Shown piece after piece: positions 46,223-55,636 of a DNA stretch of 64,000 nucleotides. Both the position numbers and the translations under genes were made by a program. How positions within the stretch are numbered: position 1 is the stretch's first letter; every line of letters begins with the position of its first letter. This DNA comes from Paracoccaceae bacterium. GTDB lineage: Bacteria > Pseudomonadota > Alphaproteobacteria > Rhodobacterales > Rhodobacteraceae. The stretch spans positions 3,270,037 to 3,334,036 of the forward strand of contig OY282431.1 in NCBI GenBank assembly GCA_958296035.1, read 5' to 3'. The notes under the pieces were generated by a model. The model saw nothing but the letters and a program-made list of their open reading frames with translations. It was not told where the DNA came from and made no database searches.

Positions 46223-47248
46223 ATGGCGGGGCGAAAAATCAGGAATATGGAGGAACTTGCAGGGGTCAGCGGAATTTCCCGTCCGACTCTCTCCAAGTAT
46301 TTCCAGGACCCTGGAAGCGTGCGCGAGTCAACCAGGAAGCGTGTTGAAATCGCGCTTGAAAAATTCGACTACCGGCCGAACATCTTCGCCATTAATCAGC
46401 ATCGGAAGCTCACGAAGATGATTGGCATCGTCGTGCCTTTCCTGGCTGACCCGTTCTTCGCCGAGATCGTGCGCCTGCTTGAGCGACACTGCATTGACGG
46501 CGGCTACTGGCCCATGGTGTTCAGCGCGCACGGCCAACAACGCCTCGAAAACAATGCATTGGCAAATCTCGAGTCCCTTCGGCCCGCCGGAGCACTCATC
46601 GCGCCACTTGGCCGAAGTTCGGACCTCAAGGCAGTGCAGCGCTTTACGGAAGAGGTTCCGACGGTAATATTCGATAGTAATGTGAAAGTAGGTCGGGCCT
46701 TCGTGGGTTCCGACAACTTCCAGAGTATTCCCCTGATCGTCGATTACTTGTGTCGTACAGGCGAGCCACCGTGTTTTTTCGAGATGCCACCAGTCAATCC
46801 GAACGCCAACAAGCGGCGCGATGCCTATGTTCATTCCATGCGGCGTTTGGGCTTCGATCCAAAGTTAATTCGGGTAACAGGCAGCGATTGGAACTTCGAG
46901 AGGATCGGCCGTAGTGAAGGCGTGCACCTGATCTCGGAACGAGCGCTTCCCTCGGATACCGTTCTTTGCAGTAACGACCGTTTGGCCATCGGACTGATTG
47001 CGGCAGCTTACCAAAAGGGATTGCGTGTCGGGCACGGGCCCAACTGTGCGATCCGAATCGCCGGACATGACGATCATCCGTGGTCACGGTTCACCTGCCC
47101 GCCCTTGACCACGGTTTCTCAGGACTACAGGTCAATCGCCAATCGCAGCGTCGAAGTACTGTTCGATCTGATAGACGGGAAGGGTAACCATGACGAGCGG
47201 CCCGAAGAACTATTTGAAGGTAAACTGGTCCTCAGAGATTCCGCCTGA
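46223..47248 (+). CDS. LacI-family transcriptional regulator
   Basis: A 341-residue repressor. N-terminal HTH with NMEELAGVSGISRPTLSKYF, then the hinge SVRESTRKRVEIALEKFDYRPN; the sugar-binding domain begins MIGIVVPFLADPFFAEIV and ends with PLTTVSQDYRSIANRSVEVL. It should bind a polyol or its phosphate and control the divergent kinase/epimerase pair and the downstream ABC/dehydrogenase operon. Its N-terminus lacks the usual MAxxTIxDVAxxAGVS wording (has RKIRNMEELAGVSGIS), a minor variant. Confidence 0.92.
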   Translation: MAGRKIRNMEELAGVSGISRPTLSKYFQDPGSVRESTRKRVEIALEKFDYRPNIFAINQHRKLTKMIGIVVPFLADPFFAEIVRLLERHCIDGGYWPMVFSAHGQQRLENNALANLESLRPAGALIAPLGRSSDLKAVQRFTEEVPTVIFDSNVKVGRAFVGSDNFQSIPLIVDYLCRTGEPPCFFEMPPVNPNANKRRDAYVHSMRRLGFDPKLIRVTGSDWNFERIGRSEGVHLISERALPSDTVLCSNDRLAIGLIAAAYQKGLRVGHGPNCAIRIAGHDDHPWSRFTCPPLTTVSQDYRSIANRSVEVLFDLIDGKGNHDERPEELFEGKLVLRDSA

Positions 47249-47272
47249 TCTTATCGCGCTGTGATATAAAAG

Positions 47273-47300
47273 TTTACAGGAGTAAATTTCTTTTTTGACT
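47273..47300 (+). promoter_or_regulatory. Candidate LacI operator and -35 of the polyol operon
   Basis: Perfect dyad TTTAC-AGGA-GTAAA at 47273-47286, followed by TTGACT at 47295-47300 as possible -35 (the -10 near 47318 is weak) and another TTTAC at 47306-47310. Lies between lacI and the binding-protein gene in an otherwise empty 253-base spacer. Confidence 0.45.
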
Positions 47301-47501
47301 TGCTGTTTACCTTTCCAATAGTTAAGAAGGCCCGTCAGACTGGCTAAGTGTGAAGGACTTTCCGTGGTAGATGTCATTATATGTGGCTGACGGTTGGCGC
47401 GAATTCAACGCTTGATACCGTCGATTCGCTGTGCTGTCTTGCCATTCAACCCGACACCTCTAGCCAACTGGCATATAGAATGACGCAACAAGGAGAAAAG
47501 T

Positions 47502-48833
47502 ATGAATGTTAAGTCATTAGTGAAACTGGGCAAGGGAATCGCTGGTGCTTCCGGGTTGGTTTCGGTTATCGCGACCGCTGCCTTCGCTGAAGAAATCACC
47601 ATCGCGACCGTTAACAACTCCGACATGATCATCATGCAAGAGTTGTCATCCCAGTGGGAAGAGCAAACCGGTAATTCGGTTGAATGGGTGGTTCTCGAGG
47701 AGAACGTTCTGCGCCAGCGTGCGACAACCGATATCGCCACCGATGGCGGTTCGTTCGACATCGTCACAATCGGCGCCTATGAGGCCCCTATCTGGGGCGC
47801 ACAGGACTGGCTGGTTGCGCTGGACGACTTTGACGACTCCTATGACTATGAGGATATCTTCGAGCCGGTGCGCAACGGTCTTTCGGCCAATGGTACGCTG
47901 TATGCAGTTCCATTCTATGCGGAGAGTTCGTTCACCTTCTATCGTACCGACCTGTTCGAAGGTGCCGGTATAGAGGTTCCGAGCGAGCAAATGACCTATG
48001 ATGACTTTGCCGCGATTGCCGCCCAGCTGCACGATCCGGATAATGGCGTCTACGGCACCTGTCAGCGTGGAAAAGCCGGTTGGGGCGAGAACATGGCCTT
48101 TGTCGGCCCGCTGGTAAACGCTTTTGGTGGCCGCTGGTTTGACATGGACTGGAATCCGACAATCGACAGTGCCGAGTGGAGTGCTGCCATCAGCTACTAT
48201 GTGGACCTGATGAACAATTACGGTCCTCCGGGTGCAACTGCCAACGGACATAATGAAAACCGGGCGCTTTTTGCTGACGGGAAATGTGCAACCTGGGTTG
48301 ATGCGACCTCGGCAGCTGGCTACATTTTCAACCCGGATGAGAGTTCGGTCCACGACAAGACCGGCTTTTTTCAGGCCCCGAAGCAGGTGACCGACAAGGG
48401 CACCGGCTGGTTCTGGGCCTGGGCGCTTGCTATTCCCAAGAGTTCGCAAAAGGTTGACGCCGCCAAGGAATTCCTCGCGTGGTCGACCTCCAAGGGGTAT
48501 GTCGAACTCGTCGGCGAGTCCAAGGGCTGGGTCGCTGCGCCTCCAGGAACACGGCAATCGACCTATGATAACGCCTCCTACATTGATGCAGCTCCATTCG
48601 CTGCGACCGTGTTGAACTCGATTCTGGCCGCCAACCCGGCTGACGCAACCAGGGATCCAGTGCCCTACACCGGCGTTCAGTTCGTGGCGATCCCCGAGTT
48701 CCAGGGAATCGGCAACTATGTCGGCCAGCAGGTTTCGGCTGCTCTCGCAGGTCAGCAAACCGTTGAACAGACCCTGGCCAACAGCCAGCGCTTTGCAGTC
48801 CGCGAAATGACCAAGGCTGGTTACATCAAGTAA
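47502..48833 (+). CDS. Sugar/polyol ABC transporter binding protein (SmoE/MtlE-like)
   Basis: A 443-residue CUT1-type (SBP family 1) receptor with a Sec signal peptide cut after AFA (residue 29). Mature start EEITIATVNNSDM; QRATTDIATDGGSFDIVTIGAYEAPIW, FYRTDLFEGAGIEVPS and NENRALFADGKCATWVDATSAAG match the sorbitol/mannitol receptor group. AAGGAG precedes the start. Expected ligands are hexitols such as mannitol, sorbitol, altritol or galactitol. Translation is followed by a strong hairpin that separates it from the permeases. Confidence 0.9.
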   Translation: MNVKSLVKLGKGIAGASGLVSVIATAAFAEEITIATVNNSDMIIMQELSSQWEEQTGNSVEWVVLEENVLRQRATTDIATDGGSFDIVTIGAYEAPIWGAQDWLVALDDFDDSYDYEDIFEPVRNGLSANGTLYAVPFYAESSFTFYRTDLFEGAGIEVPSEQMTYDDFAAIAAQLHDPDNGVYGTCQRGKAGWGENMAFVGPLVNAFGGRWFDMDWNPTIDSAEWSAAISYYVDLMNNYGPPGATANGHNENRALFADGKCATWVDATSAAGYIFNPDESSVHDKTGFFQAPKQVTDKGTGWFWAWALAIPKSSQKVDAAKEFLAWSTSKGYVELVGESKGWVAAPPGTRQSTYDNASYIDAAPFAATVLNSILAANPADATRDPVPYTGVQFVAIPEFQGIGNYVGQQVSAALAGQQTVEQTLANSQRFAVREMTKAGYIK

Positions 48834-48845
48834 CCGACCGCCTGG

Positions 48846-48871
48846 ACGGGTCGGCCCAGGGGCCGATCCGT
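48846..48871 (+). terminator. Intercistronic hairpin after the binding-protein gene
   Basis: 11-bp stem (ACGGGTCGGCC / GGCCGATCCGT, one G-T pair, 4-base loop) beginning 13 bases past the stop codon. No T-run follows, so it is more likely an attenuating or 3'-end-protecting structure that raises binding-protein output relative to the permeases than a full terminator. Confidence 0.55.
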
Positions 48872-48969
48872 CTTCAGCTCATAACCTGCTCGTATTGGTC
48901 GCGCAGCAACAAGTACCGAACTGGAAGGTAGTTGCGCGGATGCAAATGAAACGTATAGTCTGAACGCAA

Positions 48970-49842
48970 ATGGCGACCAAAGCTTCTCGAACAGCCGCAA
49001 GGCTAATGATATCCCCGGCCGTGGTGCTTCTGCTCGGCTGGATGCTCGTGCCACTGTCGCTGACAATTTATTTTTCGTTCCTCCGCTATAACCTGATCAC
49101 GCCCGGAGCCAATCCGTTTGTGGGGTGGGAAAACTACTACTGGTTCCTGACCGACCCCAGCTTCAAGGCCGCGATGGCAAACACGTTCATGCTGGTGGGT
49201 GGCGTCCTCCTCATCACGGTTGCGGGTGGCATCCTGTTCGCGCTGTTGCTGGATCAGCCGATGTGGGGCCAGGGAATTGTGCGGATCATGGCTATCGCAC
49301 CGTTCTTCGTCATGCCAACCGTGTCGGGACTTGTCTGGAAGAATATGTTCATGAATCCCGTGAACGGAATATTTGGACATATCGCGTATGGGCTGGGTGT
49401 GCAGCCAATTGATTTCTTCAGCCAGATACCGCTCCTGTCGATCATTCTGATCGTCAGTTGGCAATGGCTTCCATTCGCAACCCTGATTCTCTTGACCGCA
49501 CTACAATCGCTTGACCAGGAACAGCTGGAAGCGGCTGAAATGGACGGAGCCGGATCGATGTCGCGCTTCATCTATATTATGCTTCCGCATCTTGCGCGGG
49601 CGATCACTGTCGTGATTCTGATCCAGACGATCTTCCTTCTGTCGATATTTGCCGAGATTCTGGTGACCACAAACGGAGGGCCGGGGGTCTCAACCACGAA
49701 CCTGACCTACCTGATCTACGTCTCCTCCCTGCTTCAGTTTGATGTAGGGATAGGAAGTGCAGGCGGCGTAATTGCAATCATCCTGGCCAACATTGTTGCC
49801 TTCTTCCTGATGCGGATGATTGGCAAGAACCTCGACGCCTAG
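48970..49842 (+). CDS. Sugar/polyol ABC permease (SmoF/MtlF-like)
   Basis: A 290-residue MalF-type permease with six helices. The EAA loop reads EQLEAAEMDGAGSMSRFIYIMLPHL; the C-terminus GGPGVSTTNLTYLIYVSSLLQFDVG is typical for the SmoF group. The second permease gene begins 10 bases after its stop. Confidence 0.92.
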   Translation: MATKASRTAARLMISPAVVLLLGWMLVPLSLTIYFSFLRYNLITPGANPFVGWENYYWFLTDPSFKAAMANTFMLVGGVLLITVAGGILFALLLDQPMWGQGIVRIMAIAPFFVMPTVSGLVWKNMFMNPVNGIFGHIAYGLGVQPIDFFSQIPLLSIILIVSWQWLPFATLILLTALQSLDQEQLEAAEMDGAGSMSRFIYIMLPHLARAITVVILIQTIFLLSIFAEILVTTNGGPGVSTTNLTYLIYVSSLLQFDVGIGSAGGVIAIILANIVAFFLMRMIGKNLDA

Positions 49843-49852
49843 GCAAAGCATC

Positions 49853-50686
49853 ATGGCACGCTCCGTCACAACAGCCCGCAAAACCGCCAACACCATCGTT
49901 GCCGGCGCGCTGGGTCTCCTGATGTTCTTCCCGGTTCTCTGGATCATAATCCTGTCGTTCAAGACCGAAGGCGATGCGATCAAGGCGCCGCTCGAGATTC
50001 TGTTCAACACTGGCTGGACAACCGAAAGTTACGGGACAGTCCAGGCCAGATCGAATTATTTCAAGCACTTTTCAAATTCACTTATCATTTCCCTGGGATC
50101 GACCTTCCTCGGCATTCTGATTGCCGTTCCTGCAGCCTGGGCCATGGCGTTCGTGCCAGCCAAGCGCACGAAGGATGTGTTGATGTGGATGCTGTCAACC
50201 AAGATGCTGCCGCCGGTTGGCGTACTGGTCCCGATCTACCTGATTTTCCGTGACCTGGGCCTTCTCGACACGCGCACGGGTCTCGTCTTCGTCCTGATGA
50301 TGATCAATCTGCCGATAATCGTATGGATGCTCTATACCTACTTCCGCGAAATACCCGGCGAAATCCTTGAGGCAGCGCGGATGGACGGAGCATCGCTGCG
50401 CGAAGAAGTGATCTATGTCCTGTTGCCCATGGCAATTCCCGGCATGGCATCGACCGTTCTTCTGAACATCATACTTGCCTGGAACGAGGCCTTCTGGACG
50501 CTGAATTTGACGGCTGCAAAGGCGGCGCCGCTTACCGCGTTCATCGCCTCCTATTCCAGCCCCGAGGGTCTTTTCTACGCCAAACTGAGTGCCGCTTCAG
50601 TCATGGCAATCGCACCCATTCTGATCATGGGCTGGTTCAGCCAGAAACAACTCGTCCGCGGCCTGACATTCGGCGCCGTGAAATAA
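49853..50686 (+). CDS. Sugar/polyol ABC permease (SmoG/MtlG-like)
   Basis: A 277-residue MalG-type permease. The start is ATG 49853; the frame back to 49820 would overlap the previous gene. EAA loop [28 protein letters not shown], then [24 protein letters not shown], characteristic of the mannitol/sorbitol group. Followed by the ATPase after 10 bases. Confidence 0.92.
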   Translation: MARSVTTARKTANTIVAGALGLLMFFPVLWIIILSFKTEGDAIKAPLEILFNTGWTTESYGTVQARSNYFKHFSNSLIISLGSTFLGILIAVPAAWAMAFVPAKRTKDVLMWMLSTKMLPPVGVLVPIYLIFRDLGLLDTRTGLVFVLMMINLPIIVWMLYTYFREIPGEILEAARMDGASLREEVIYVLLPMAIPGMASTVLLNIILAWNEAFWTLNLTAAKAAPLTAFIASYSSPEGLFYAKLSAASVMAIAPILIMGWFSQKQLVRGLTFGAVK

Positions 50687-50696
50687 GGGATACATC

Positions 50697-51701
50697 ATGG
50701 GACACATCCGGCTAACAGGGGTCAAGAAGTGTTTTGGCGATGTCATGGTCATCCCGCCACTTGACCTGGAAATTGAAGATGGGGAATTCGTCGTATTCGT
50801 CGGCCCTTCCGGGTGCGGGAAGTCCACGCTGTTGCGCCTGATTGCGGGGCTGGAAGATGTCACCGAGGGCGTTGTCGAGATCGACGGGATTGAAGCTACC
50901 AGTTTACCACCAGCCAAGCGCAGGCTGGCGATGGTCTTTCAATCTTACGCGCTGTACCCGCATATGTCAGTTCGCAAGAATATCGCCTTCCCGATGAAGA
51001 TGGCCCGTATACCGCAGGATGAACAGGAGCGCCGGATTACCGATGCGGCACGCGTGTTGAATCTCACGGATTACCTCGATCGGCGGCCAGGGCAGCTATC
51101 GGGCGGACAGCGACAGCGTGTGGCCATCGGCCGTGCAATTGTCCGCGAACCTTCGGCCTTTCTGTTTGACGAACCGCTGTCCAACCTGGATGCTGCGCTA
51201 CGTGTCGGTATGCGTTTGGAGATCTCCGAATTGCACAAACGCCTTGCCACGACGATGGTCTATGTCACGCATGACCAGGTCGAAGCCATGACGATGGCAG
51301 ACCAGATCGTTGTGTTGCATGCGGGCAGGATAGAGCAGGTGGGCAGCCCACTTGAACTCTACCGTGAACCCAGCAACCTGTTCGTGGCGGGTTTCATCGG
51401 GTCACCCAAAATGAACCTTATCGCTGGGCCCGTGGCTGCAAAGTACAATGCGCACACGATTGGAATCCGGCCAGAGCATATTGACGTGTCGGCAAACTCG
51501 GGCTTGTGGTCTGGCACGATAGGCGTATCGGAACATCTTGGGTCGGACACGTTCTTTCGCGTCAATATCCACGGACTTGACGAACCGCTGACAGTCCGTA
51601 CCGACGGCGAAATTGGTCTCCGTTACGGCGACACCATCCACCTCACACCCAATCCAGATCATTTGCACCGGTTCGACGCGCAAGCTGCACGACTGGCATG
51701 A
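50697..51701 (+). CDS. CUT1 ABC transporter ATPase (SmoK/MtlK/UgpC-like)
   Basis: A 334-residue MalK-type ATPase. Walker [11 protein letters not shown]-loop [13 protein letters not shown], signature [19 protein letters not shown], Walker [15 protein letters not shown]-loop [11 protein letters not shown]-terminal TOBE-like regulatory domain begins with [10 protein letters not shown]. The stop overlaps the SDR start by 4 bases (ATGA), tying transport to oxidation. Confidence 0.94.
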   Translation: MGHIRLTGVKKCFGDVMVIPPLDLEIEDGEFVVFVGPSGCGKSTLLRLIAGLEDVTEGVVEIDGIEATSLPPAKRRLAMVFQSYALYPHMSVRKNIAFPMKMARIPQDEQERRITDAARVLNLTDYLDRRPGQLSGGQRQRVAIGRAIVREPSAFLFDEPLSNLDAALRVGMRLEISELHKRLATTMVYVTHDQVEAMTMADQIVVLHAGRIEQVGSPLELYREPSNLFVAGFIGSPKMNLIAGPVAAKYNAHTIGIRPEHIDVSANSGLWSGTIGVSEHLGSDTFFRVNIHGLDEPLTVRTDGEIGLRYGDTIHLTPNPDHLHRFDAQAARLA

Positions 51702-52468
51702 CAAGGCTTGATGGAAGGGTCGCCCTCGTAACTGGCGGCGCCCGTGGCATTGGCCGCGCTGTCTGCGCGGCCTTTGCGCGGGAGGGCGCGAGGGTGGCAG
51801 TTGCGGATAAGCGGAAAGTCGACGCTCGCACGACCGCCGATGCATTGAGCAAGCGCGGCTTGGCAGTTGCGATGGACGTAACGGATTTGCTGTCCATTCT
51901 TGACGGCGTCGGTGCGGTTGAAGTCGCGTGGGGCGGGATAGATATTCTCGTCAACTGTGCCGGCATCTTCAACATGGCGTCACTGGACAAGATTACCTAT
52001 GAGGATTTCCGTCGCCAGTATGATGTGAACGTCGGCGGCACAATCTTTGTTTGCCAGGCAGTCGTGCCTTTGCTGAAAAAACGCGGCGGCGGCGTAATCA
52101 TCAATTTTGCCAGCCAGGCTGGCCGACGCGGGGAGGCGAATGTCACGGTCTATTGCTCGACAAAGGCCGCTGTTATCTCAATTACCCAATCGCTGGCACT
52201 TGAACTCGCCCAATTCAATATCCGTGTCAACGGAATCGCTCCCGGAGTCGTTGATACACCAATGTGGGATCATGTCGATTCCCAATTCGCTGAATATGAA
52301 AGCAAGGCTCTCGGACAGAAAAAGCGCGAGGTTGGACAGGCAGTTCCCATCGGTCACATGGGAACCCCGGCCGAGATTGCCGACCCTTGCGTGTTCCTTG
52401 CCTCGGATGAGGCGCGCTATATCACAGCACAGACGCTGAACGTGGACGGCGGAAACTGGATGAGTTGA
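51698..52468 (+). CDS. smoS: SDR-family polyol (sorbitol/galactitol) dehydrogenase, SmoS-like
   Basis: A 256-residue classical SDR. NAD motif [16 protein letters not shown], Ser in [18 protein letters not shown] and the Tyr-Lys pair YCSTK. C-terminal [13 protein letters not shown] matches Rhodobacter/Rhizobium sorbitol dehydrogenase SmoS nearly word for word. It oxidises sorbitol to fructose or galactitol to tagatose with NAD. The 4-base overlap with the ATPase gene confirms the operon. Confidence 0.87.
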   Translation: MTRLDGRVALVTGGARGIGRAVCAAFAREGARVAVADKRKVDARTTADALSKRGLAVAMDVTDLLSILDGVGAVEVAWGGIDILVNCAGIFNMASLDKITYEDFRRQYDVNVGGTIFVCQAVVPLLKKRGGGVIINFASQAGRRGEANVTVYCSTKAAVISITQSLALELAQFNIRVNGIAPGVVDTPMWDHVDSQFAEYESKALGQKKREVGQAVPIGHMGTPAEIADPCVFLASDEARYITAQTLNVDGGNWMS

Positions 52469-52472
52469 CGAT

Positions 52473-53945
52473 ATGCCCGTGAGGTTGTCAAATTCAACTC
52501 TGGGTAAGTTGTCCAACGGCGTTGTCGCGCCGCGCTACGATCGGTCGCAATTAAGACCGGGAATCGTCCACATTGGCCTTGGCAATTTCCACCGCGCCCA
52601 TCAGGCGTGGTACTTGCACAGGCTAATGCAGGAGGGCCTTGCGTTCGACTGGGCAATTGTCGGAGCCGGTGTGAAGGCCTTCGACAAGTCAATGCGCCAG
52701 AAGCTAGTGGCACAGGACTATCTGACCACCATTATTGAACTGGATCCGGCAGGAATTTCGGCCGAGATCGTGGGTTCCATGATTGGATACGTGCCCGTAG
52801 AGGAGGGACACGGTCCGCTGATTGACCAGATGGCGGACCCAGCGATCAGGATTGTGGAATTGACTGTAACCGAGGGCGGCTATTTTATCAATCCAGCTAC
52901 AGGGGATTTCGATGCCAGCAACGACGAAATACGTCATGACGTAAAGAGGCCGGACTTCCCATGTACTGCCTTCGGAGCAATAGTTGCCGCACTTCGCCGC
53001 CGTCGCGATGCAGGAGCCGGGCCGTTCACTTTGCAGAGTTGCGACAACCTGCAGGGCAACGGAGCGATCCTTCGCCAGACGGTTGTTTCCCTTGCACGGC
53101 TCTCCGATCCGGCTCTTGCAGACTGGATCGACGCTGAATGTACTTTCCCCAACTCAGTCGTAGACCGTATTGTTCCCAGGACCGGTACAAAGGAACTGGA
53201 GCTGGTTCATGAGATTGGCATCGACGACGACGCACCGGTTACACACGAGAGATTTTGCCAATGGGTTATCGAAGACACCTACTGCGCCGGCCGCCCTGAT
53301 TGGGACAAGGTAGGCGCGATCTTTTCCGAACGCGTACACGACTACGAAGCAATGAAGATCCGCATATTGAACGGCGGGCATCAGATCATTTCCAACGCCG
53401 GCGAGATCCTCTCGGTCGAAACCATTGCCGATTGCATGGCGCACCCACTGATAGGCCCCCTGTTCCGCAAGGTCGCGCACAAGGAAATCGTACCTCATGT
53501 CCACCCTGTTCCAGAGACGCCTCCAGCAACCTATGTGGACCTGATCGACAGACGCTTTTCCAACCCGAAGGTTGTCGACACCACACGCAGAGTGGCCTTC
53601 GACGGCTCGTCACGACATACCGGATTTATCCTACCCGTCCTGCGCGCCGCGCTGGCCAGCCAGGCGCCCTTCGAAGGCCTTGCATTGACTGAGGCACTTT
53701 GGGCCCGAATGTGCGCAGGCAGGCGCGAGGACGGCAGCGTAATCAAACCAAACGACCCGTACTGGCAGAGTCTTCATGGTGCAGCCTGCGCCTCGAAGAC
53801 AGATCCTCAAGTGTGGCTGAACCAACATCAGTACTATGGCGACCTAGCCGCACATGCGGTTTTTGCACCGGCTTTTGCAAGGTGGCTGAGACTAATTTGG
53901 GAGTCCGGAACCGAGGTTGCCATCAAGACCTACCTTGATGCCTAG
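52473..53945 (+). CDS. mtlK: Mannitol 2-dehydrogenase family, MtlK-like
   Basis: A 490-residue long-chain polyol dehydrogenase. N-terminal GIVHIGLGNFHRAHQAWYLH (NAD site), SCDNLQGNG, FPNSVVDRIVPRT and the active-site KIRILNGGHQ (Lys, Asn, His). It converts mannitol to fructose, or arabitol or other hexitols to ketoses. It starts 4 bases after smoS. Fructuronate reductases share the fold but not the polyol context. Confidence 0.9.
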   Translation: MPVRLSNSTLGKLSNGVVAPRYDRSQLRPGIVHIGLGNFHRAHQAWYLHRLMQEGLAFDWAIVGAGVKAFDKSMRQKLVAQDYLTTIIELDPAGISAEIVGSMIGYVPVEEGHGPLIDQMADPAIRIVELTVTEGGYFINPATGDFDASNDEIRHDVKRPDFPCTAFGAIVAALRRRRDAGAGPFTLQSCDNLQGNGAILRQTVVSLARLSDPALADWIDAECTFPNSVVDRIVPRTGTKELELVHEIGIDDDAPVTHERFCQWVIEDTYCAGRPDWDKVGAIFSERVHDYEAMKIRILNGGHQIISNAGEILSVETIADCMAHPLIGPLFRKVAHKEIVPHVHPVPETPPATYVDLIDRRFSNPKVVDTTRRVAFDGSSRHTGFILPVLRAALASQAPFEGLALTEALWARMCAGRREDGSVIKPNDPYWQSLHGAACASKTDPQVWLNQHQYYGDLAAHAVFAPAFARWLRLIWESGTEVAIKTYLDA

Positions 53946-53963
53946 TCAGCGACAGATCTCAGC

Positions 53964-54956
53964 ATGAAGGCCGTCTTTTTTCCAGTCAAGGACAAGGTTG
54001 CATACGGTGATCTTGCCGACCCGAAGCCGGGGCCCGGAGAAGTGTTGATCCGTGTGCGGGCTAGCGGCCTCTGCCACACTGACATTGAGGTAATGCGGGG
54101 CAATTACGGCAGTTCCGCCTTCCCGGTCGTTCCCGGGCACGAATTTGCGGGGAAAGTTGTCGGGATCGGACCGGGGGTTTCCGGACCGAAACCGGGCGAC
54201 AACGTCGTGGTGGACCCAAACTTCGAATGTGGCACATGTGAAGCCTGTCGTCGCGGCTGGGCGCATCTGTGCAAGTCCCTGGGCGCTTATGGCGTCACGG
54301 TACATGGTGGATTTGCCGAGTTGTGCACCGTGCGCGCCAGAGCGGTCCATCCTATTGGAGATATGGCTTTTTCATTGGCTGCCCTCGCCGAGCCCATGGG
54401 TTGTGTTCTTAACGGCCTCTCGCCACTGACAGGGCGCGTGATCGAGCGCGCCGCCATTTTCGGAGCCGGCCCGATGGGACTCTTGATCGGTCTGGCGCTC
54501 AGGTCCCGGGGTACGAGTGAGGTGATGATTATCGACATTGATGAATGTCGGTTGCAACTTGCCGACCAGAGCGACCTAACACCCTTCCTGGCGGGGCCTG
54601 GAATCAGCAACAAATTGCGCCAGGCATGCGACCTCGCGGTCGATGCAACTGGCGTTCCTGCCGTAGCTGCCTCGCTTGTCGACTATATCGCAAATGGGGG
54701 AGCAGCTCTCTTCTTCGGGGTCTGTCCCGCCGATGCACGCATATCCATTTCGCCTTTCGAGCTATTCCGGCGGCAGCTTTCGCTATTCGGAACCCACTCC
54801 TTGAATCACAATATCCCGGAGGCCCTGGATACGTTGCGGGCCATCGGTCCTGCGGCCGAGAAAGTCGTGACCCACCGCCTGCCTCTGGAGGAATTTTCAG
54901 ATGTCATTTCGGGTCAAACGTTGCCGGGGTCCATGAAAGTTCAGGTGACGGCCTAG
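53964..54956 (+). CDS. Zinc-dependent alcohol dehydrogenase (PF00107), possible altritol/hexitol dehydrogenase
   Basis: A 330-residue medium-chain dehydrogenase. Catalytic zinc: Cys37 (GLCHTD) and His59-Glu60 (PGHE). Structural zinc: Cys89, Cys92, Cys95, Cys103. Cofactor motif IFGAGPMGLLIG with Asp-containing IIDIDE after it (NAD preference). In Agrobacterium a PF00107 enzyme beside a tagatose kinase and PF08013 protein oxidises D-altritol to D-tagatose, so this is a candidate for that role. It begins 18 bases after mtlK and is the last gene of the operon. Confidence 0.86.
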   Translation: MKAVFFPVKDKVAYGDLADPKPGPGEVLIRVRASGLCHTDIEVMRGNYGSSAFPVVPGHEFAGKVVGIGPGVSGPKPGDNVVVDPNFECGTCEACRRGWAHLCKSLGAYGVTVHGGFAELCTVRARAVHPIGDMAFSLAALAEPMGCVLNGLSPLTGRVIERAAIFGAGPMGLLIGLALRSRGTSEVMIIDIDECRLQLADQSDLTPFLAGPGISNKLRQACDLAVDATGVPAVAASLVDYIANGGAALFFGVCPADARISISPFELFRRQLSLFGTHSLNHNIPEALDTLRAIGPAAEKVVTHRLPLEEFSDVISGQTLPGSMKVQVTA

Positions 54957-55636
54957 ACACAATGCCGCGTTGCCGACCACAGGCATGTGTATCACTTTCA
55001 ATTGAGATTGACGGTCAAGGCTGCGGTGCAGGAGACCATGAACCGAGGGCGGCAGGATCCATAGACCAGGCAAAACCCGGTTAGTGTGGTCACGTGGATG
55101 CGCTTCCTGTATCGCGACAAGAATTTTCAGTTTCGCCAGTCTGCACTGATTCGGGTGGGTTCAACCGCTCATTCCAGGCGGTTTCCCGCCTCCACCTGAC
55201 AGTTCTCCCCGGTCACAGACTTACTGTCAAAAGACACGCCTTCAGGCAACAATGTCTGGGACTCACTTCAGTGCCACAACCGATAGTTCCAGGCATCATG
55301 GCTAACCCCTGAAGGAGGATCCTCAATGACCTCGACAATGCGTATTCATGACCAGAACGGCAATGTCGCCAACCGCCTCACAGTCGTCACAGCTAAACTG
55401 ACCGCGCCCTGAAAGGTCGCCTGATGCGGCAAACCGCTCAGGCCGATCACCTGCCGTCGAAGTTGTTGCCGCCGCCTCGACCAGCACCATCAATACTGTT
55501 GGCTGGACGAGCGGCTTGGCGTAACCGCTGGTGCGATGACAACCGACCTCAAGCTTGATTGGTTGATAAAACCGAGGTGTGGCTCGAAGTGTGCACGGTT
55601 CACTGTTTGCAAAGTCGCATCGCCTGGCGAGCCAAC
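54957..55636. other. Gene-free stretch, about 0.7 kb
   Basis: Lies between convergent operons. Open frames on either strand (e.g. 55323-55640 minus) lack family resemblance. A short GGCGG-TTTC-CCGCC stem lies near 55179-55192. No clear terminator was found. Confidence 0.4.

Noticed and set aside
47646-48758. 370-codon open frame on minus
   Set aside because: Antisense shadow of the polyol binding protein.
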